This document shows positions 53,174 to 63,855 of a stretch of 64,000 nucleotides of DNA, piece after piece; the stretch's first letter is position 1, and every line of letters starts with the position of its first letter. The notes below the pieces were generated by a model. That model was not told where the DNA came from and ran no database searches. It saw nothing but the letters and a program-made list of their open reading frames with translations. The stretch is taken from assembly GCA_025360015.1 (NCBI GenBank), contig JANYCZ010000045.1, positions 1 to 64,000 on the forward strand, in the 5' to 3' direction. Made by a program: the position numbers and the translations under genes. Source of the DNA: Verrucomicrobiota bacterium (GTDB lineage: Bacteria > Verrucomicrobiota > Verrucomicrobiia > Verrucomicrobiales > Verrucomicrobiaceae).

Positions 53174-53817
53174 ATCGTCGGATCGTGAAGGCCGGCCAGC
53201 ACAAAGGCCTCAATGCGCTCCACGCACGTGCCGCACTTTCCACAGTGCAAGTCCCCGCCTTTGTAGCACGACCACGTCTTGCCGTAATCCACTCCCAAAG
53301 ATGCACCGAGCTTCGCGATGCCTGTCTTGTCGAGATGAATGAACGGACGCAGCAGTTCGATACGCGCATAGGTGCCCTCACGCATCGCCGCTGCCATTCC
53401 TTGCATGAAAGGCTCGCGGCAGTCGGGGTAGATCGTATGATCCCCTGCATGCGCGGCGATGACAAGCGCCTGCGCCTCACGGCTTTCCGCCAGACCACAG
53501 GCGATGGCAAGCATGATGCCATTGCGAAACGGCACGACCGTCCGCTTCATGTTTTCGTCCGCGTAATGACCGTCGGGAATCTCGCCGCCTGATTTGAGCA
53601 GGTCGGAGGCAAAGAGCTGATTCACAAAACCCAGGTCAATGATGTCATGCTTCACACCGGAGTCTGCGCACTGCCACGCGGCCAGCGGGATCTCGCGGTG
53701 GTTGTGCTTGGCACCATAATCAAAACTCACCGCGCCCACCACCTCATGCTCCCGCCGCGCCCAGTGCAGCGCGGTCACGGAGTCCATCCCGCCGGAGAGC
53801 AGCACGACCGTTTTCAT
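53158..53817 (-). CDS. queC: 7-cyano-7-deazaguanine synthase
   Basis: The 219-residue product converts 7-carboxy-7-deazaguanine to preQ0 using ammonia and ATP. The PP-loop LLSGGMDSVTAL is at residues 6-17, and four zinc cysteines appear in SCYKGGDLHCGKCGTC near the C-terminus. It follows queF with a four-base overlap (ATGA). preQ0 feeds queuosine in tRNA or, in some bacteria, 7-deazaguanine DNA modification; queD, queE and tgt are not in the window. Its stop lies inside the end of the convergent NtrC-type gene. Confidence 0.96.
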   Translation of the reverse strand: MKTVVLLSGGMDSVTALHWARREHEVVGAVSFDYGAKHNHREIPLAAWQCADSGVKHDIIDLGFVNQLFASDLLKSGGEIPDGHYADENMKRTVVPFRNGIMLAIACGLAESREAQALVIAAHAGDHTIYPDCREPFMQGMAAAMREGTYARIELLRPFIHLDKTGIAKLGASLGVDYGKTWSCYKGGDLHCGKCGTCVERIEAFVLAGLHDPTIYAAD

Positions 53818-54245
53818 TCCGGCAGCCTCAGGGTTTCTTCCAGATCCGGATAGCGGGCCTCGCAGGTGAGCTGAATGCCACCCCGCGCGCCAAACTTGCC
53901 ACGCACCACCACCTGCTTCGGCGCGCAGGCTTTCACGATGTCATCCAGCACGCGGTTCACGATCGCCTCATTGAAGGACGCATGATTGCGATACGAAGCC
54001 AGGTAGAACTTCAGCGACTTCGTTTCTATACAGGTAGCCTCCGGAATGTAGAGAATCTCCAGATGCGCCGAGTCCGGCTGCCCCGTCACGGGACAGATCG
54101 AGCTGAATTCCGGCGCGCTGAGGTGGATGCGGTAATTCCGCCCCGCCGTGCGATTGGGGAACGTCTCCAGCACCGCGACATCCGGCGAGGCCGGGAGGCG
54201 ATTTTCAGAACGTCCGAGCAATGTAAGGTCTTTTTCCTGACTCAT
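53814..54245 (-). CDS. queF: NADPH-dependent preQ0 reductase
   Basis: The 143-residue unimodular QueF reduces preQ0 to preQ1 with NADPH. The nucleophile Cys51 and Asp58 lie in SSICPVTGQPD, and the NADPH motif ESKSLK-like ETKSLKFYLASYRNH follows. I chose the ATG at 54245 (MSQEKDLTLLG) because the upstream in-frame residues do not fit. The presence of QueF points to queuosine rather than only archaeosine or DNA modification. I looked for a preQ1 riboswitch in 54246-54364 and did not recognise one. Confidence 0.95.
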   Translation of the reverse strand: MSQEKDLTLLGRSENRLPASPDVAVLETFPNRTAGRNYRIHLSAPEFSSICPVTGQPDSAHLEILYIPEATCIETKSLKFYLASYRNHASFNEAIVNRVLDDIVKACAPKQVVVRGKFGARGGIQLTCEARYPDLEETLRLPE

Positions 54246-54364
54246 GTCCGTGCAGAATGCGGGAGAGTGCGGAGAATGCAACGACCTGCATTAAAATGAA
54301 GTTGTGGATTCTTTTTTCATCTATTACTGGGTTGATTTGATTCAAATAGAAGCCATATTCCCTC

Positions 54365-54571
54365 ATGCGAATCACCGTTGATATTGAAGACGACATCATC
54401 AGCGACGCCATGGAGTTGACCGGGGAAAAGAACAAAAGTCCCGCCATCGCCAAGGCCGTGGAGCATTATGTGAAGAGAATGCGGGCGAAAGAGTTCGCAA
54501 ATCGTCTCCGCGAAGGGTTTTACGACTATCCCTCCACTAACGACGAAGTCGAAGCGCTCGAAATCATCTAG
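54365..54571 (+). CDS. VapB-type antitoxin
   Basis: The 68-residue product has the beta-strand start MRITVDIEDDIISDAME and helices KSPAIAKAVEHYVKRMRAKEF of a ribbon-helix-helix or VapB-like antitoxin, with a C-terminal tail (FYDYPSTNDEVEALEII) that would bind the toxin. It is three bases upstream of a PIN-domain toxin gene. Such antitoxins bind their own promoter. It diverges from queF with 119 bp between. Confidence 0.88.
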   Translation: MRITVDIEDDIISDAMELTGEKNKSPAIAKAVEHYVKRMRAKEFANRLREGFYDYPSTNDEVEALEII

Positions 54572-54574
54572 GCC

Positions 54575-54997
54575 ATGGTCCTCGTCGATTCTTCCATCTG
54601 GATCGAGGCCTCCAGACGCACGGGCAGCCTGGAGGTCAAGGTCGGCATCGAAGGCCTGCTGAATGCCTATGAGGCCGCGCTCTGCTCCCCAGTGATGCTC
54701 GAAGTTCTGGGTGGTGCACGTAAAGAAGAGCGCAAGCAGCTCAATGCCGATTTCTCCTGCCTGCCCTACATCCGCGCGACGGAGGCGGACTACATCGCGG
54801 CCGTCCGCCATAACTGGAAACTGCGCGACGCCGGCATCACCTCCCCAGCCAACGACGTCCTCATCGCCACCATCGCCGTCCGCCTCCTGTGCCGTGTGTA
54901 TGCGCAGGACAAACACTTTGAGGCCATGGCTCCGGTGCTCGGCTTTGCGCTTTATGAGCCGGGCTACGGCGGCTCATTTCGCCCTGATAGTGGCTGA
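54575..54997 (+). CDS. VapC-type PIN-domain toxin
   Basis: The 140-residue product is a PIN-domain ribonuclease. The four acidic residues for metal binding are visible: Asp5 (MVLVDSSIW), Glu43 (PVMLEVLGG), Asp94 (SPANDVLIA) and Asp112 (AQDKHF). VapC toxins cleave tRNA or rRNA when the antitoxin is lost. It starts three bases after the antitoxin stop, as normal. The gene appears intact. Confidence 0.93.
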   Translation: MVLVDSSIWIEASRRTGSLEVKVGIEGLLNAYEAALCSPVMLEVLGGARKEERKQLNADFSCLPYIRATEADYIAAVRHNWKLRDAGITSPANDVLIATIAVRLLCRVYAQDKHFEAMAPVLGFALYEPGYGGSFRPDSG

Positions 54998-55037
54998 GTG
55001 ATAGTTTTCCAAATGTGGGAGCGTTTCTAAATCCAGA

Positions 55038-55823
55038 ATGCTCAAAGAAGCCGCCATCCCACTCACTGACGACACCCTCGCGCCCGGCACGGAGCGCACG
55101 CTTGCCATCCTCGAACTCCTCGGCCGCCACCGCGCCGGACTCAGTCTGACTGAGATCGCCCGTGAGCTGGATCTGCCGGTGAATTCCGTCTTCCGCATCA
55201 CCGGCACGCTGCACAGCCGCGGCTACCTCCAGCGCCGCGAAGATGATAAACGCTTCGTGCTCACCAACAAACTCTTCGACCTCTCCCGCCCGCAGGTGCG
55301 CGAGAAAAGCCTCGTCGTCTGCGCCTTGGAGTCGCTCAAATGGCTACGCGATGAAACCGGCGAGACCACGCAAATCCTCGCCAGCGTGAATCACAAGATG
55401 ACCGTGCTCGAGCAGTGCATCTCCTCGCAGCCGATCAAGGTCAGCAGCACCGTCGGCCTGCAGGTGCCCATGTACTCCTGCGCTCCCGGCAAGGCGGTGC
55501 TGGCGCATCTTCCATCAGCGGAGCTTGAGAAGTTCTTCGCCGCCGTAGATCTCAAACAATACACGCCGACCACACTCGCCACGCAGATTTCACTCGAAAC
55601 CGATCTCGTTAAAACACGCAAGCGCGGCTTTGCCACGGACATCGCCGAGGGGCTCGAAGGCATCCATTGCGTCGCTGCGGCCATCCTCGACGAATACCAT
55701 TACCCCGTTGCCGCCATCACCGTCATGTCACCTTCCTTTCGTCTGAAACGCGACCAGTTTGATCAAGCAGGCAAGCTTTGCCTCGAAGCCGCTGCAGCCA
55801 TCACCCGGAGGCTCCTGGCATGA
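55038..55823 (+). CDS. IclR-family transcriptional regulator
   Basis: The 261-residue product has an N-terminal winged helix-turn-helix (ERTLAILELLGRHRAGLSLT, IARELDLPVNSVFRITGTL) and a C-terminal IclR effector domain with VGLQVPMYSCAPGKAVLAHL and GFATDIAEGLEGIHCVAAAI. IclR regulators usually bind small carbon metabolites and control catabolic operons. Its stop overlaps the start of the PSD1 gene (ATGA), so it is the first gene of an operon of exported proteins and probably controls it. Confidence 0.95.
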   Translation: MLKEAAIPLTDDTLAPGTERTLAILELLGRHRAGLSLTEIARELDLPVNSVFRITGTLHSRGYLQRREDDKRFVLTNKLFDLSRPQVREKSLVVCALESLKWLRDETGETTQILASVNHKMTVLEQCISSQPIKVSSTVGLQVPMYSCAPGKAVLAHLPSAELEKFFAAVDLKQYTPTTLATQISLETDLVKTRKRGFATDIAEGLEGIHCVAAAILDEYHYPVAAITVMSPSFRLKRDQFDQAGKLCLEAAAAITRRLLA

Positions 55824-58800
55824 ACAAGCATCTTATCACACTCTCCGTCGCGCTGTTGGGCGGCAAGCTTCTCGCAGCGCCCACACCTGCACAGATCGAG
55901 TTCTTCGAATCGCGCATCCGCCCCATCCTCGCGCAGGAGTGCTATGAATGCCACAGTACCGGCACCAAGAAAAAAGGCGGCCTCGTGCTCGACTCCCGCC
56001 CCGGCTGGCAGGCCGGGGGAGAATCTGGCGATGCCATCAAACCCGGTGATCCTGATGGCTCGCTACTGGTGCAAACCATCAAGCACCAGCACGAAGACAT
56101 CAAGATGCCCAAAGCTGGAGCGAAGCTCGATGACAAAGTCGTCGCCGACTTCGAGCAATGGATTCGCGAGGGTGCCGCCGATCCACGCGACACGCCGCCT
56201 TCCAAAGCGGAGATCGCCAAGGAGACCGATTGGAAAAGCATCCTCCAACGCCGCAAGCAGTGGTGGGCTTTTCAACCCGTCTCGAAGCAGCCTGCGAACA
56301 AGACCATCGATGATTACATTGACGCAGAACTCGCCAAGCAGGGCATCCCCGCCGCGCCTCCTGCCGATGCGCAAACGCTGCGCCGCCGCATGAGCTTTAT
56401 CCTCACAGGCCTTCCCCCTTCAGGGGATCAAAGCATCGATGACCTGCTTGCGTCTCCACACTTTGGCGAGAAATGGGCCCGCCACTTCATGGACTGGGTG
56501 CGCTACGCCGAGACCTACGGCTCTGAGGGCGACCCCGCCATCCCCTACGCCTACCAGTACCGCGACTACCTCATTCGTGCGTTCAACGCTGACGTGCCGT
56601 ATCCGCAGCTCGTGAAGGAAGCCATCGCTGGCGATCTCCTGCCCAATCCACGCATCAAGAACGGCCTCAACGAAAGCGCCATCGGCATCGCGCAGCTCCG
56701 CATGGTGCTGCACGGTTTCTCCCCGGTCGATTCGCTCGATGAAATGGTCACCTTCACGGACAACCAGATCGACACGATCACCAAAGCCTTCCAGTCCCTC
56801 ACCGTGAGCTGCGCCCGCTGCCACAATCACAAATTCGACGCCATCTCCCAGGCCGACTTCTATTCCCTCTACGGCATCTTCACCAGCACGCACCCTGCCG
56901 TCATCGACGTGAATGCACCCGGCACCGGCAAAGCGGAGCGTGAAGAACTCACGCAGATCAAAGCGCAGATCAAAGACGCTGTAGCTGCACACTGGCTGAA
57001 GGTGGCACCCAAGACCGTGTCCTACGACACCTCCGACTCCGCACACCCCGGCCTCGACAAATACCAGTGGTTCACCAATGGCGTCAGCCTTACCAAGGCG
57101 GGCGAGTTTTCAGTCGCTCTTCAAGGCGATGGCATTGTCTCGCAGATCTATCCCGGCGGTTACTTCAGCAATCTGCTCACCACCAAGGAACGCGCGGTCA
57201 TTTTCACCAACCGCTTCAAATGCGAAGGCGGCACACTGTGGTTTCGCGTCGCGGGCAATGGCGGCGTGAAGGCCAAGTACGTCGTGGAGAACTACCCGCG
57301 CACAGGCACGATTCACAAGGCAGTGTTGCTGGGTGAGGCCAAGGACGAGAAGCTCGGCTGGCGCTCGCTCGATCTCGACTTTTGGAAGGGCGACGAGATC
57401 TTCCTCCAGATCACCACCTCCGCCGACATGCCGGCGGAGTACAACAGCGACGCACGCTCGTGGTTTGGCCTCACCGATGTCGTCATCACGCAGGACAAAA
57501 CACCGCCCTCAAAAGAGGAGCGCACACAGTTCTCCGCCGCTGAAGTCATCAAGGCATGGCAAGACAACACCCTCAGCAACAGCCAGGCCGAGGCGCTCAA
57601 CCGGCTTGTCCAAGCGGTCCCGTTGCCAAATCAACTGAAGGACATTCCTGCAGCCGCCAGTCTGGTTACCCGCTACCGCGAAGTCGAAGCCAAGCTGCCC
57701 ATGCCCACCCGTGTGCCCGGCGTCATCGAAGCCGATGCCAAAGACGCTCCGCTGTTTGTACGCGGTGAACACAAACAACCTGCCGAGATCGTCTCACGCC
57801 ACTTCCTCGACGCACTCGACCCCGCGCCCTTCAACACCACGGGCAGCGGTCGTCTGCAGCTCGCCGAACACATGGCGGACATGAAAACCAATCCGCTCAC
57901 CGCACGCGTCATCGTCAATCGCCTCTGGCATCATATCTTTGGTCGCGGCATCGTCGCCAGCGTCGATAACTTCGGCAAGCTCGGCGACCTGCCTACGCAT
58001 CCCGAGCTGCTCGACTTCCTCGCGCAGCGTTTTATCGACAGCGGTGGCTCCATCAAAGCCATGCTGAAGCTCATCGTGAGTTCCAAAGCCTTTCAGCGCA
58101 GCGCGCAGGCCTCCGACATCGCCATGCAGAAAGACCCCGAGAATAAACTGCTGAGCCACTGGAGCATTCATCGTCTCGAAGCTGAAGCCATTCGCGATTC
58201 CATCCTTACTTTGACCGGCAAGCTTGAGGACAAGCTCTACGGCGAACCAGCCCCCAGCGGCATACCGCGCCGCGGCATCTACGTCAAAGTCACACGCAAT
58301 TCGCTCGACCCCTTTCTCACCACCTTCGATTCCCCCGTGCCCTTCAGCACCCGTGGCAAGCGCGACACTACCAACGTCCCCGCGCAGTCGCTCACCCTGC
58401 TCAACGACAAAAACGTCATCCGCTGGTCCCGCGAATGGGCGCTGCGTTCCAGCAAAGTCGCTGACGAGCCGCGCGTAAAAGAAATGTTTCAAGAAGCCTT
58501 CGCACGCGAAGCCACAGTGGATGAGGTGAAGCAAAGCCTCGCCTATCTGGCGTCCTTGCAGCAGGAAAACAACGAGCGCTCCAAAGAGCTCGCCTTTCAA
58601 GAACAGGAGCTTGCCAGCTTGAACCGCCAGATCACTGCCATCCTCGATCCAGCACTCATCAAATTGCATGCCGAGCGCAAAGTCCCTGCCGCGCCTTTGA
58701 ATACACCTGAACCACTGGCCGAGTGGACCTTTGACAAGGATGCCAGAGACACCAAAGGCCGCATGAATCTCGAACTCGTCGGCAATGCCCATGTCGAAAA

Positions 58801-59524
58801 AGGCGCGCTCATTCTCGATGGCAAGTCAAAGGCTACATCCAATTCCCTGCCGAAAAAACTCAAAGCCAAGACCCTCGAAGCTTGGGTCATGCTGGACAAT
58901 CTCGCCCAGCGCGGCGGCGGCGTCATCACCGTGCAGGGCAAGGACGGCGTGCTGTTTGACTCCATCGTCTTTGCCGAAAAAACACCGCAGCACTGGGTTG
59001 CTGGCAGCAACTTCTTTGACCGCAGCGAGCTCTTTGAAGGCACCGCCGAAACCGAAGCGGCCACGCGCCCCGTGCATATTGCCGTCGTGTATCAGCCCGA
59101 TGGCACCATCAGCGGCTACCGCGATGGCAAGCCCTACGGCCGCACCTACCGCAAAGCTCCTGCCGCAATCTTTGAGGCCGATTCCTCCGAGGTTCTCCTT
59201 GGCTGCCGTCACGGCTCGCCCGCTGGCAACAAAGGCCTGAGCGGCCGCATCTTCCGCGCCCGCCTCTATGATCGCGCTCTGACTCCCGAAGAAATCTCCC
59301 AAACCGCCGGCATCGAATCTAGCAGCATCACCGAGGCAGACATTATCGCCACCCTCACCGCCGAGCAGCGCGTTCAACTCACCAAACTCAACACCAAGCG
59401 TAAGCAGCAGGCCGCTCAGCTCGAATCCGTGCACTCAACCGCCGGCGATGATCCCGAACTCCAAGCCTGGACCAGCCTCGCGCAGTCACTCATCAACCTG
59501 AAGGAGTTCATTTATCTGCAATGA
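55820..59524 (+). CDS. Planctomycete-type cytochrome C / PSD1 domain protein with LamG domain
   Basis: The 1234-residue product has a signal peptide, a PSCyt1 heme motif CYECH at 41-45, a DUF1549-like (PSCyt2) region with a second CxxCH in [13 protein letters not shown], and a DUF1553 (PSD1) region with [19 protein letters not shown] and [21 protein letters not shown]-terminal concanavalin/LamG-like domain ([39 protein letters not shown]) follows a coiled segment near 920-940. Proteins of this type are abundant in Planctomycetes and Verrucomicrobia and pair with DUF1501 proteins; a role in polysaccharide degradation is suspected. Start at 55820 overlaps iclR. Confidence 0.93.
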   Translation: MNKHLITLSVALLGGKLLAAPTPAQIEFFESRIRPILAQECYECHSTGTKKKGGLVLDSRPGWQAGGESGDAIKPGDPDGSLLVQTIKHQHEDIKMPKAGAKLDDKVVADFEQWIREGAADPRDTPPSKAEIAKETDWKSILQRRKQWWAFQPVSKQPANKTIDDYIDAELAKQGIPAAPPADAQTLRRRMSFILTGLPPSGDQSIDDLLASPHFGEKWARHFMDWVRYAETYGSEGDPAIPYAYQYRDYLIRAFNADVPYPQLVKEAIAGDLLPNPRIKNGLNESAIGIAQLRMVLHGFSPVDSLDEMVTFTDNQIDTITKAFQSLTVSCARCHNHKFDAISQADFYSLYGIFTSTHPAVIDVNAPGTGKAEREELTQIKAQIKDAVAAHWLKVAPKTVSYDTSDSAHPGLDKYQWFTNGVSLTKAGEFSVALQGDGIVSQIYPGGYFSNLLTTKERAVIFTNRFKCEGGTLWFRVAGNGGVKAKYVVENYPRTGTIHKAVLLGEAKDEKLGWRSLDLDFWKGDEIFLQITTSADMPAEYNSDARSWFGLTDVVITQDKTPPSKEERTQFSAAEVIKAWQDNTLSNSQAEALNRLVQAVPLPNQLKDIPAAASLVTRYREVEAKLPMPTRVPGVIEADAKDAPLFVRGEHKQPAEIVSRHFLDALDPAPFNTTGSGRLQLAEHMADMKTNPLTARVIVNRLWHHIFGRGIVASVDNFGKLGDLPTHPELLDFLAQRFIDSGGSIKAMLKLIVSSKAFQRSAQASDIAMQKDPENKLLSHWSIHRLEAEAIRDSILTLTGKLEDKLYGEPAPSGIPRRGIYVKVTRNSLDPFLTTFDSPVPFSTRGKRDTTNVPAQSLTLLNDKNVIRWSREWALRSSKVADEPRVKEMFQEAFAREATVDEVKQSLAYLASLQQENNERSKELAFQEQELASLNRQITAILDPALIKLHAERKVPAAPLNTPEPLAEWTFDKDARDTKGRMNLELVGNAHVEKGALILDGKSKATSNSLPKKLKAKTLEAWVMLDNLAQRGGGVITVQGKDGVLFDSIVFAEKTPQHWVAGSNFFDRSELFEGTAETEAATRPVHIAVVYQPDGTISGYRDGKPYGRTYRKAPAAIFEADSSEVLLGCRHGSPAGNKGLSGRIFRARLYDRALTPEEISQTAGIESSSITEADIIATLTAEQRVQLTKLNTKRKQQAAQLESVHSTAGDDPELQAWTSLAQSLINLKEFIYLQ

Positions 59525-60936
59525 ATACGATCAATCGCCGCCAACTCCTCTCCCGCGCCTCCACCGGCTTCGGCATGGCCGCGCTTGCAGGACTCATGCA
59601 GGAGCAAGCGCTCGCAGACATGCCGCTCGTTAATCGTGCGCAGAAGTTCGCACCGAAGGCACGCAGCGTGATCTTTCTCTACATGAGCGGCGGGGTGTCA
59701 CATGTCGATTCCTTCGACCACAAGCCGATGCTGACGAAGTTCGCGGGCCAGCCGATGCCTGGTGAGGTGAAGAAGACGCAGTTCAACAATCCCGGCACCG
59801 TTCAACCCTCCCACTGGGACTTTAAACGCTACGGGAAGTCGGGCTTGGAAGTGAGCGACCTGTTTCCGCAGGTTGGCGGCGTGGCGGATGAACTGTGCAT
59901 GATTCGCAGCATGACCGCGAAGTTCAGCGAGCACGCGCAGGGGAATTTCTTCATGCACACCGGCTTCCCCTTCCTCGGCTTCCCGAGCGCGGGCGCCTGG
60001 ACGAGTTACGGCCTCGGCACTGACTCGCGAGATCTCCCCGGTTACATCGTGCTTCAAAGCGGCGGCGCGTCCACGCCGCATGGTGGCGTGGGCCTATTCA
60101 GCAACGGCTTCCTGCCAGCGCAGCATCAGGCCAGCATCGTGAAGGCGGATGAAGCCGAAGCGGTGGTCAACATCCGCCCGCGCCAATCGCCGGGCATTCA
60201 GCGCAAGCAGCTCGATTTCATCGGCGCGATGGACCGCAGCTTCGCCAGCACCACGCAGCATGACATGCACGTGGAGGCCGCCATTTCAAACTACGAGATG
60301 GCTTGGCGCATGCAGTCCGCCGTGCCTGATCTTTGCGACATCAGCGGCGAAACCGAAGCAACCAAGAAACTCTACGGTCTCGACGACCCCGAGCCGAAAA
60401 AGGCCGCTTACGCTCGCCAGTGCCTGCTCGCGCGCCGCCTCGTCGAACGCGGCGTGCGCTTCATCGAACTCAGCACGCTCGCCTACAACCTCGGTGGTGG
60501 CAACGGTTCCAATCCCTGGGATCATCACAGCGCACTTCAGGAAGGCCACGGCAAGATGGCGAATCAGATCGACCAGCCCATCGCCGCCCTCATCAAAGAT
60601 CTCAAATCACGTGGCCTGCTCGACAGTACGCTCGTCGTCTGGGCCGGTGAATTTGGCCGCACACCATTTGCCCAGGGAGCGAACGGCCGCGACCACAACC
60701 CGTACGGCTTCACCGTCTGGATGGCCGGCGGCGGCGTCAAAGGCGGCCACGTCCACGGTGCCACCGACGACTTCGGCTACAACGCCGTCGAAAACATCTC
60801 CAGCGTCTATGACATGTGGGCCACCGTATTGCACCTCATGGGCATCGACCACGAAGAGCTCACCTACCGCTTCAGCGGACGAGATCTGCGCCTCACCGAT
60901 GTGCATGGAAACGTACTCAAAGACATTATCGCCTGA
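59521..60936 (+). CDS. DUF1501 domain protein, copy 1
   Basis: The 471-residue product starts with a twin-arginine-like signal ([20 protein letters not shown]), so it is exported folded. The DUF1501 core resembles sulfatase/phosphatase folds: [37 protein letters not shown] and [21 protein letters not shown]1501 genes habitually follow PSD1 genes and may encode hydrolases or export partners. It overlaps the PSD1 gene stop by four bases and the next DUF1501 gene start. It is nearly collinear with copy 2. Confidence 0.94.
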   Translation: MNTINRRQLLSRASTGFGMAALAGLMQEQALADMPLVNRAQKFAPKARSVIFLYMSGGVSHVDSFDHKPMLTKFAGQPMPGEVKKTQFNNPGTVQPSHWDFKRYGKSGLEVSDLFPQVGGVADELCMIRSMTAKFSEHAQGNFFMHTGFPFLGFPSAGAWTSYGLGTDSRDLPGYIVLQSGGASTPHGGVGLFSNGFLPAQHQASIVKADEAEAVVNIRPRQSPGIQRKQLDFIGAMDRSFASTTQHDMHVEAAISNYEMAWRMQSAVPDLCDISGETEATKKLYGLDDPEPKKAAYARQCLLARRLVERGVRFIELSTLAYNLGGGNGSNPWDHHSALQEGHGKMANQIDQPIAALIKDLKSRGLLDSTLVVWAGEFGRTPFAQGANGRDHNPYGFTVWMAGGGVKGGHVHGATDDFGYNAVENISSVYDMWATVLHLMGIDHEELTYRFSGRDLRLTDVHGNVLKDIIA

Positions 60937-62339
60937 TGAACACCCCCTTTTCACGCCGCCAGCTCCTCTCCCAGGCCTCCACCGGCTTTGGCATGGCCGC
61001 ATTGGCCGGCCTGATGCAGGCCGAGTCGCCGGTGAATCGTGCCAAGCGTTTTGCGCCGAAGGCCCGCAGCGTGATCTTCTGCTACATGAGCGGCGGGGTG
61101 TCGCACCTGGATTCGTTTGATCCGAAGCCGCTGCTGGAAAAATACGCGGGGCAGCCGATGCCCGGCGAGGTGAAGAAGACGCAGTTCAACAACAACGGCA
61201 CTGTGCAGCCTTCCCACTGGGAGTTTCGTCAGCGCGGCCAGAGCGGCATGCCGGTGAGCGAGCTCTTCCCGCACATGGCGACAGTCGCGGATGAGCTCTG
61301 TGTGATCCGCAGCATGACGGCGAAGTTCAGCGAGCATGCTCAGGGGAATTTCTTCATGCACAGCGGTTTCCCCTTCCTGGGTTATCCGAGTGCCGGCGCG
61401 TGGGCCAGCTACGGTCTTGGAACGGAATCGCGGGACCTGCCGGGTTACATCGTGCTGCAAAGCGGAGGTGCCAAGGTGCCACATGGCGGCGTGGGTGTCT
61501 TCAGCAACGGCTTTCTCCCGGCGCAGCATCAGGCCAGCATTGTGCAGGCAGACGCCGAAGAAGCGGTGAAAAACATCCGTCCTCACCAATCGCGCGATAC
61601 GCAGCGCAAGCAGCTCGATTTCATCGGCGCGATGGACCGCCGTTTCGTCAGCACCACGCAGCATGACATGCAGGTCGAGGCCGCCATTTCAAACTACGAG
61701 ATGGCTTGGCGCATGCAGTCCGCCGTGCCGGAGCTGTGCGACATCTCAGGCGAAACCGAAGCGACGAAGCAGCTCTATGGCATGGACGGCCCGGACTCCC
61801 CACGCACCGCGTATGCACAGCAGTGCCTGCTCGCCCGGCGTCTGGTGGAGCGTGGCGTACGCTTTGTGGAGCTGAGCTGCCTGCCGCAAACACTCGGAGG
61901 CGCTCAGGCGGCGAATCCCTGGGACCAGCACGGGCAGATCAAAAAAGGCCACGGCAACATGGCGCATCAGGTGGACCAGCCCATTGCCGCGCTGGTCAAA
62001 GACCTCAAGTCACGCGGTCTGCTCGACAGCACGCTCGTCATCTGGGCCGGAGAATTTGGCCGCACGCCCTTCGCGCAGGGCACCGATGGCCGCGACCACA
62101 ATCCCTACGGCTTCACCATCTGGATGGCCGGTGGCGGCGTCAAACCCGGCCACATCTACGGCGGCACGGATGACTTCGGCTACCACGCCATCGAAAACGC
62201 CTGCACCGTCTATGACATGTGGGCCACCGTGCTGCACCTCATGGGCATTGATCATGAGCAGCTCACCTACCGCTTCAGCGGCCGCGACCTTCGCCTCACG
62301 GATGTGCACGGCAACGTGCTGCGCGATGTGATCGCGTAA
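60936..62339 (+). CDS. DUF1501 domain protein, copy 2
   Basis: The 467-residue product also starts with a twin-arginine-like signal ([20 protein letters not shown]) and shares nearly all motifs with copy 1, including [37 protein letters not shown] and [18 protein letters not shown]. It lacks a few N-terminal residues of copy 1 ([11 protein letters not shown] against MQAESP). Its start shares one base with the stop of copy 1 (TGATG). The two are clearly tandem duplicates; whether they have different substrates is unknown. I excluded an upstream extension of the frame that lies inside copy 1. Confidence 0.94.
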   Translation: MNTPFSRRQLLSQASTGFGMAALAGLMQAESPVNRAKRFAPKARSVIFCYMSGGVSHLDSFDPKPLLEKYAGQPMPGEVKKTQFNNNGTVQPSHWEFRQRGQSGMPVSELFPHMATVADELCVIRSMTAKFSEHAQGNFFMHSGFPFLGYPSAGAWASYGLGTESRDLPGYIVLQSGGAKVPHGGVGVFSNGFLPAQHQASIVQADAEEAVKNIRPHQSRDTQRKQLDFIGAMDRRFVSTTQHDMQVEAAISNYEMAWRMQSAVPELCDISGETEATKQLYGMDGPDSPRTAYAQQCLLARRLVERGVRFVELSCLPQTLGGAQAANPWDQHGQIKKGHGNMAHQVDQPIAALVKDLKSRGLLDSTLVIWAGEFGRTPFAQGTDGRDHNPYGFTIWMAGGGVKPGHIYGGTDDFGYHAIENACTVYDMWATVLHLMGIDHEQLTYRFSGRDLRLTDVHGNVLRDVIA

Positions 62340-62354
62340 GCATCTGGGGTAGGG

Positions 62355-62372
62355 CGGGCTGTCCTCAGCCCG
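62355..62372 (+). terminator. Hairpin after the DUF1501 operon
   Basis: CGGGCTG-TCCT-CAGCCCG is a 7-bp stem with a 4-nt loop, 15 bases past the stop of the second DUF1501 gene. No T-tract follows. Confidence 0.55.
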
Positions 62373-62439
62373 GCCGCCAGCGTGAACTTCAACACCTGCG
62401 GCCACCAAGGACAAGAACAGAACTCAAAGGCCGAAGGCG

Positions 62440-62458
62440 GCGCTTGCGGAGCAAGCGC
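62440..62458. terminator. Perfect hairpin before the convergent oxidoreductase
   Basis: GCGCTTGC-GGA-GCAAGCGC is an 8-bp perfect stem with a 3-nt loop, 17 bases from the stop of the minus-strand oxidoreductase gene. It belongs to the compact, T-less hairpins seen elsewhere in the window. Confidence 0.6.
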
Positions 62459-62475
62459 CTACCAGCCAGATCAGA

Positions 62476-63855
62476 CTACACCTCCAGCTTCCACGGACCG
62501 CGATACTCACGGCTCAGCAGTTTGCTGGCGTCCGCATCACCGATGATCTCTTCCTTCACGGGATCCCATTTGATGGCACGGTTGGTGAGGAACGAAATGA
62601 GGGCGAGATGGCCGGGAGTGGCGCTGCGATGCGCGGTCTCCACCGGTGTAACGGTGGGCTGGCGGCTCTTCACGCTGTCGAGGAAGTTGCGATGATGCCC
62701 CTTGGTTTCATAGAGACGCGTTTTGATGATGTCGTCCCCGAGCTTCGGCGCTTTGGCCACTTCGATGATCTCGCTCTTCGGATCCTTCTCGTCCTTGCGC
62801 CTCTTCACCAGTTGTTTAAACGCCGGGTTCGAGCAGTCGTAGGCACCGCTGCGATTCACATAGACCCAGCCGTCAGCACCGATCCACTTGGTGCCCATCT
62901 TGATGTCGTCATGGCCACCTGCGATGGTCATGACAATGTCGCCCGCATACTTGGCTTCGGCGCGGTATTTCGTGGCGGTGTTCCAGATGTCCGTGCGCGG
63001 CGGCATGTCCACCTGAATGGGGCTGACCTCAAGCGGGCCGCTGCTGTCCATGTCCATGCCCCAGTGGGCGATGTCGCAATGGTGGCCCACCCAATCGAGC
63101 AATTGACCGCCGCCGATGTTGTAATCCCAACGCCAGTTTTTATGCACGCGGCACTCAATGTAGTCCTGCATTGTCGCCGGACCGATCCACATCTCGTAAT
63201 CGAGCTCGGGCGGCGGTGGCGTGACGCTGCGCTTGTCGCCGGTTTTGGCGAAATCGCTGTGCCCGCTCGGCAGACCTACGTGCACTTCCTTCAGCTTTCC
63301 AATGAGTCCGTTGCGCACGATTTCAGCGCCGATGCGGAAGTTGTCCTCACTGCGCTGCCAGGAGCCGGTCTGCCAGACACGCCCATGTTTCTGCACAGCC
63401 TTCACAATGGCCTGCTGCTCGGCGATGGTGCGCGCCAGCGGCTTCTCACCGTAGATGTCCTTGCCGTTTTTCGCGGCTTCAATGGCGGTCAGCGCATGCC
63501 AGTTGTCCGGCAGCGCCAGCATGACGGTGTCGATGTCCTTGCGGGCCATGACTTCGCGGTAGTCGTGGTAAGGTTTGCAGTCCTGGTTCTTGTAAGCGCC
63601 GTTGATGGTGTCCAGCGCCTTCTGCAAATTGCGTTTGTCGATGTCGCACGCGGCCACAATCTGACAGTCCTGCTCCTGGAGGAATTTACTGGTGTTGCTT
63701 GGCCCCATCATGCCCCAGCCGAAGACGGCCATGGTGATCTTGCTCGAAGGCGCATTCTGCCCGATCACACTGGCAGGAATGATGGTGGGAAAGCCGATGG
63801 CAGCGGCAGACTTGACGAGGAAATGACGGCGGGAGGAAACAGGAATGCGTTTCAT
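62476..63855 (-). CDS. Gfo/Idh/MocA-family oxidoreductase, exported
   Basis: The 459-residue product carries a twin-arginine-like signal (SSRRHFLVKSAAAIGFPTII), so it probably acts in the periplasm. The Rossmann part has AVFGWGMMGPSNT and the catalytic EKPLARTIAEQQA motif. The C-terminal alpha/beta domain is of the Gfo/Idh type (WDYNIGGGQLLDWVGHHCDI). Exported members are common in Verrucomicrobia and Planctomycetes and are thought to act on sugars or sugar acids with tightly bound NAD(P). I chose the ATG at 63855, which gives the intact signal; the frame is open further upstream. Confidence 0.92.
   Translation of the reverse strand: MKRIPVSSRRHFLVKSAAAIGFPTIIPASVIGQNAPSSKITMAVFGWGMMGPSNTSKFLQEQDCQIVAACDIDKRNLQKALDTINGAYKNQDCKPYHDYREVMARKDIDTVMLALPDNWHALTAIEAAKNGKDIYGEKPLARTIAEQQAIVKAVQKHGRVWQTGSWQRSEDNFRIGAEIVRNGLIGKLKEVHVGLPSGHSDFAKTGDKRSVTPPPPELDYEMWIGPATMQDYIECRVHKNWRWDYNIGGGQLLDWVGHHCDIAHWGMDMDSSGPLEVSPIQVDMPPRTDIWNTATKYRAEAKYAGDIVMTIAGGHDDIKMGTKWIGADGWVYVNRSGAYDCSNPAFKQLVKRRKDEKDPKSEIIEVAKAPKLGDDIIKTRLYETKGHHRNFLDSVKSRQPTVTPVETAHRSATPGHLALISFLTNRAIKWDPVKEEIIGDADASKLLSREYRGPWKLEV

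Noticed and set aside
54246-54364. preQ1 riboswitch upstream of queF
   Set aside because: I looked for the compact pseudoknot pattern and saw no convincing stem followed by an A-rich tail; absence is by eye only.
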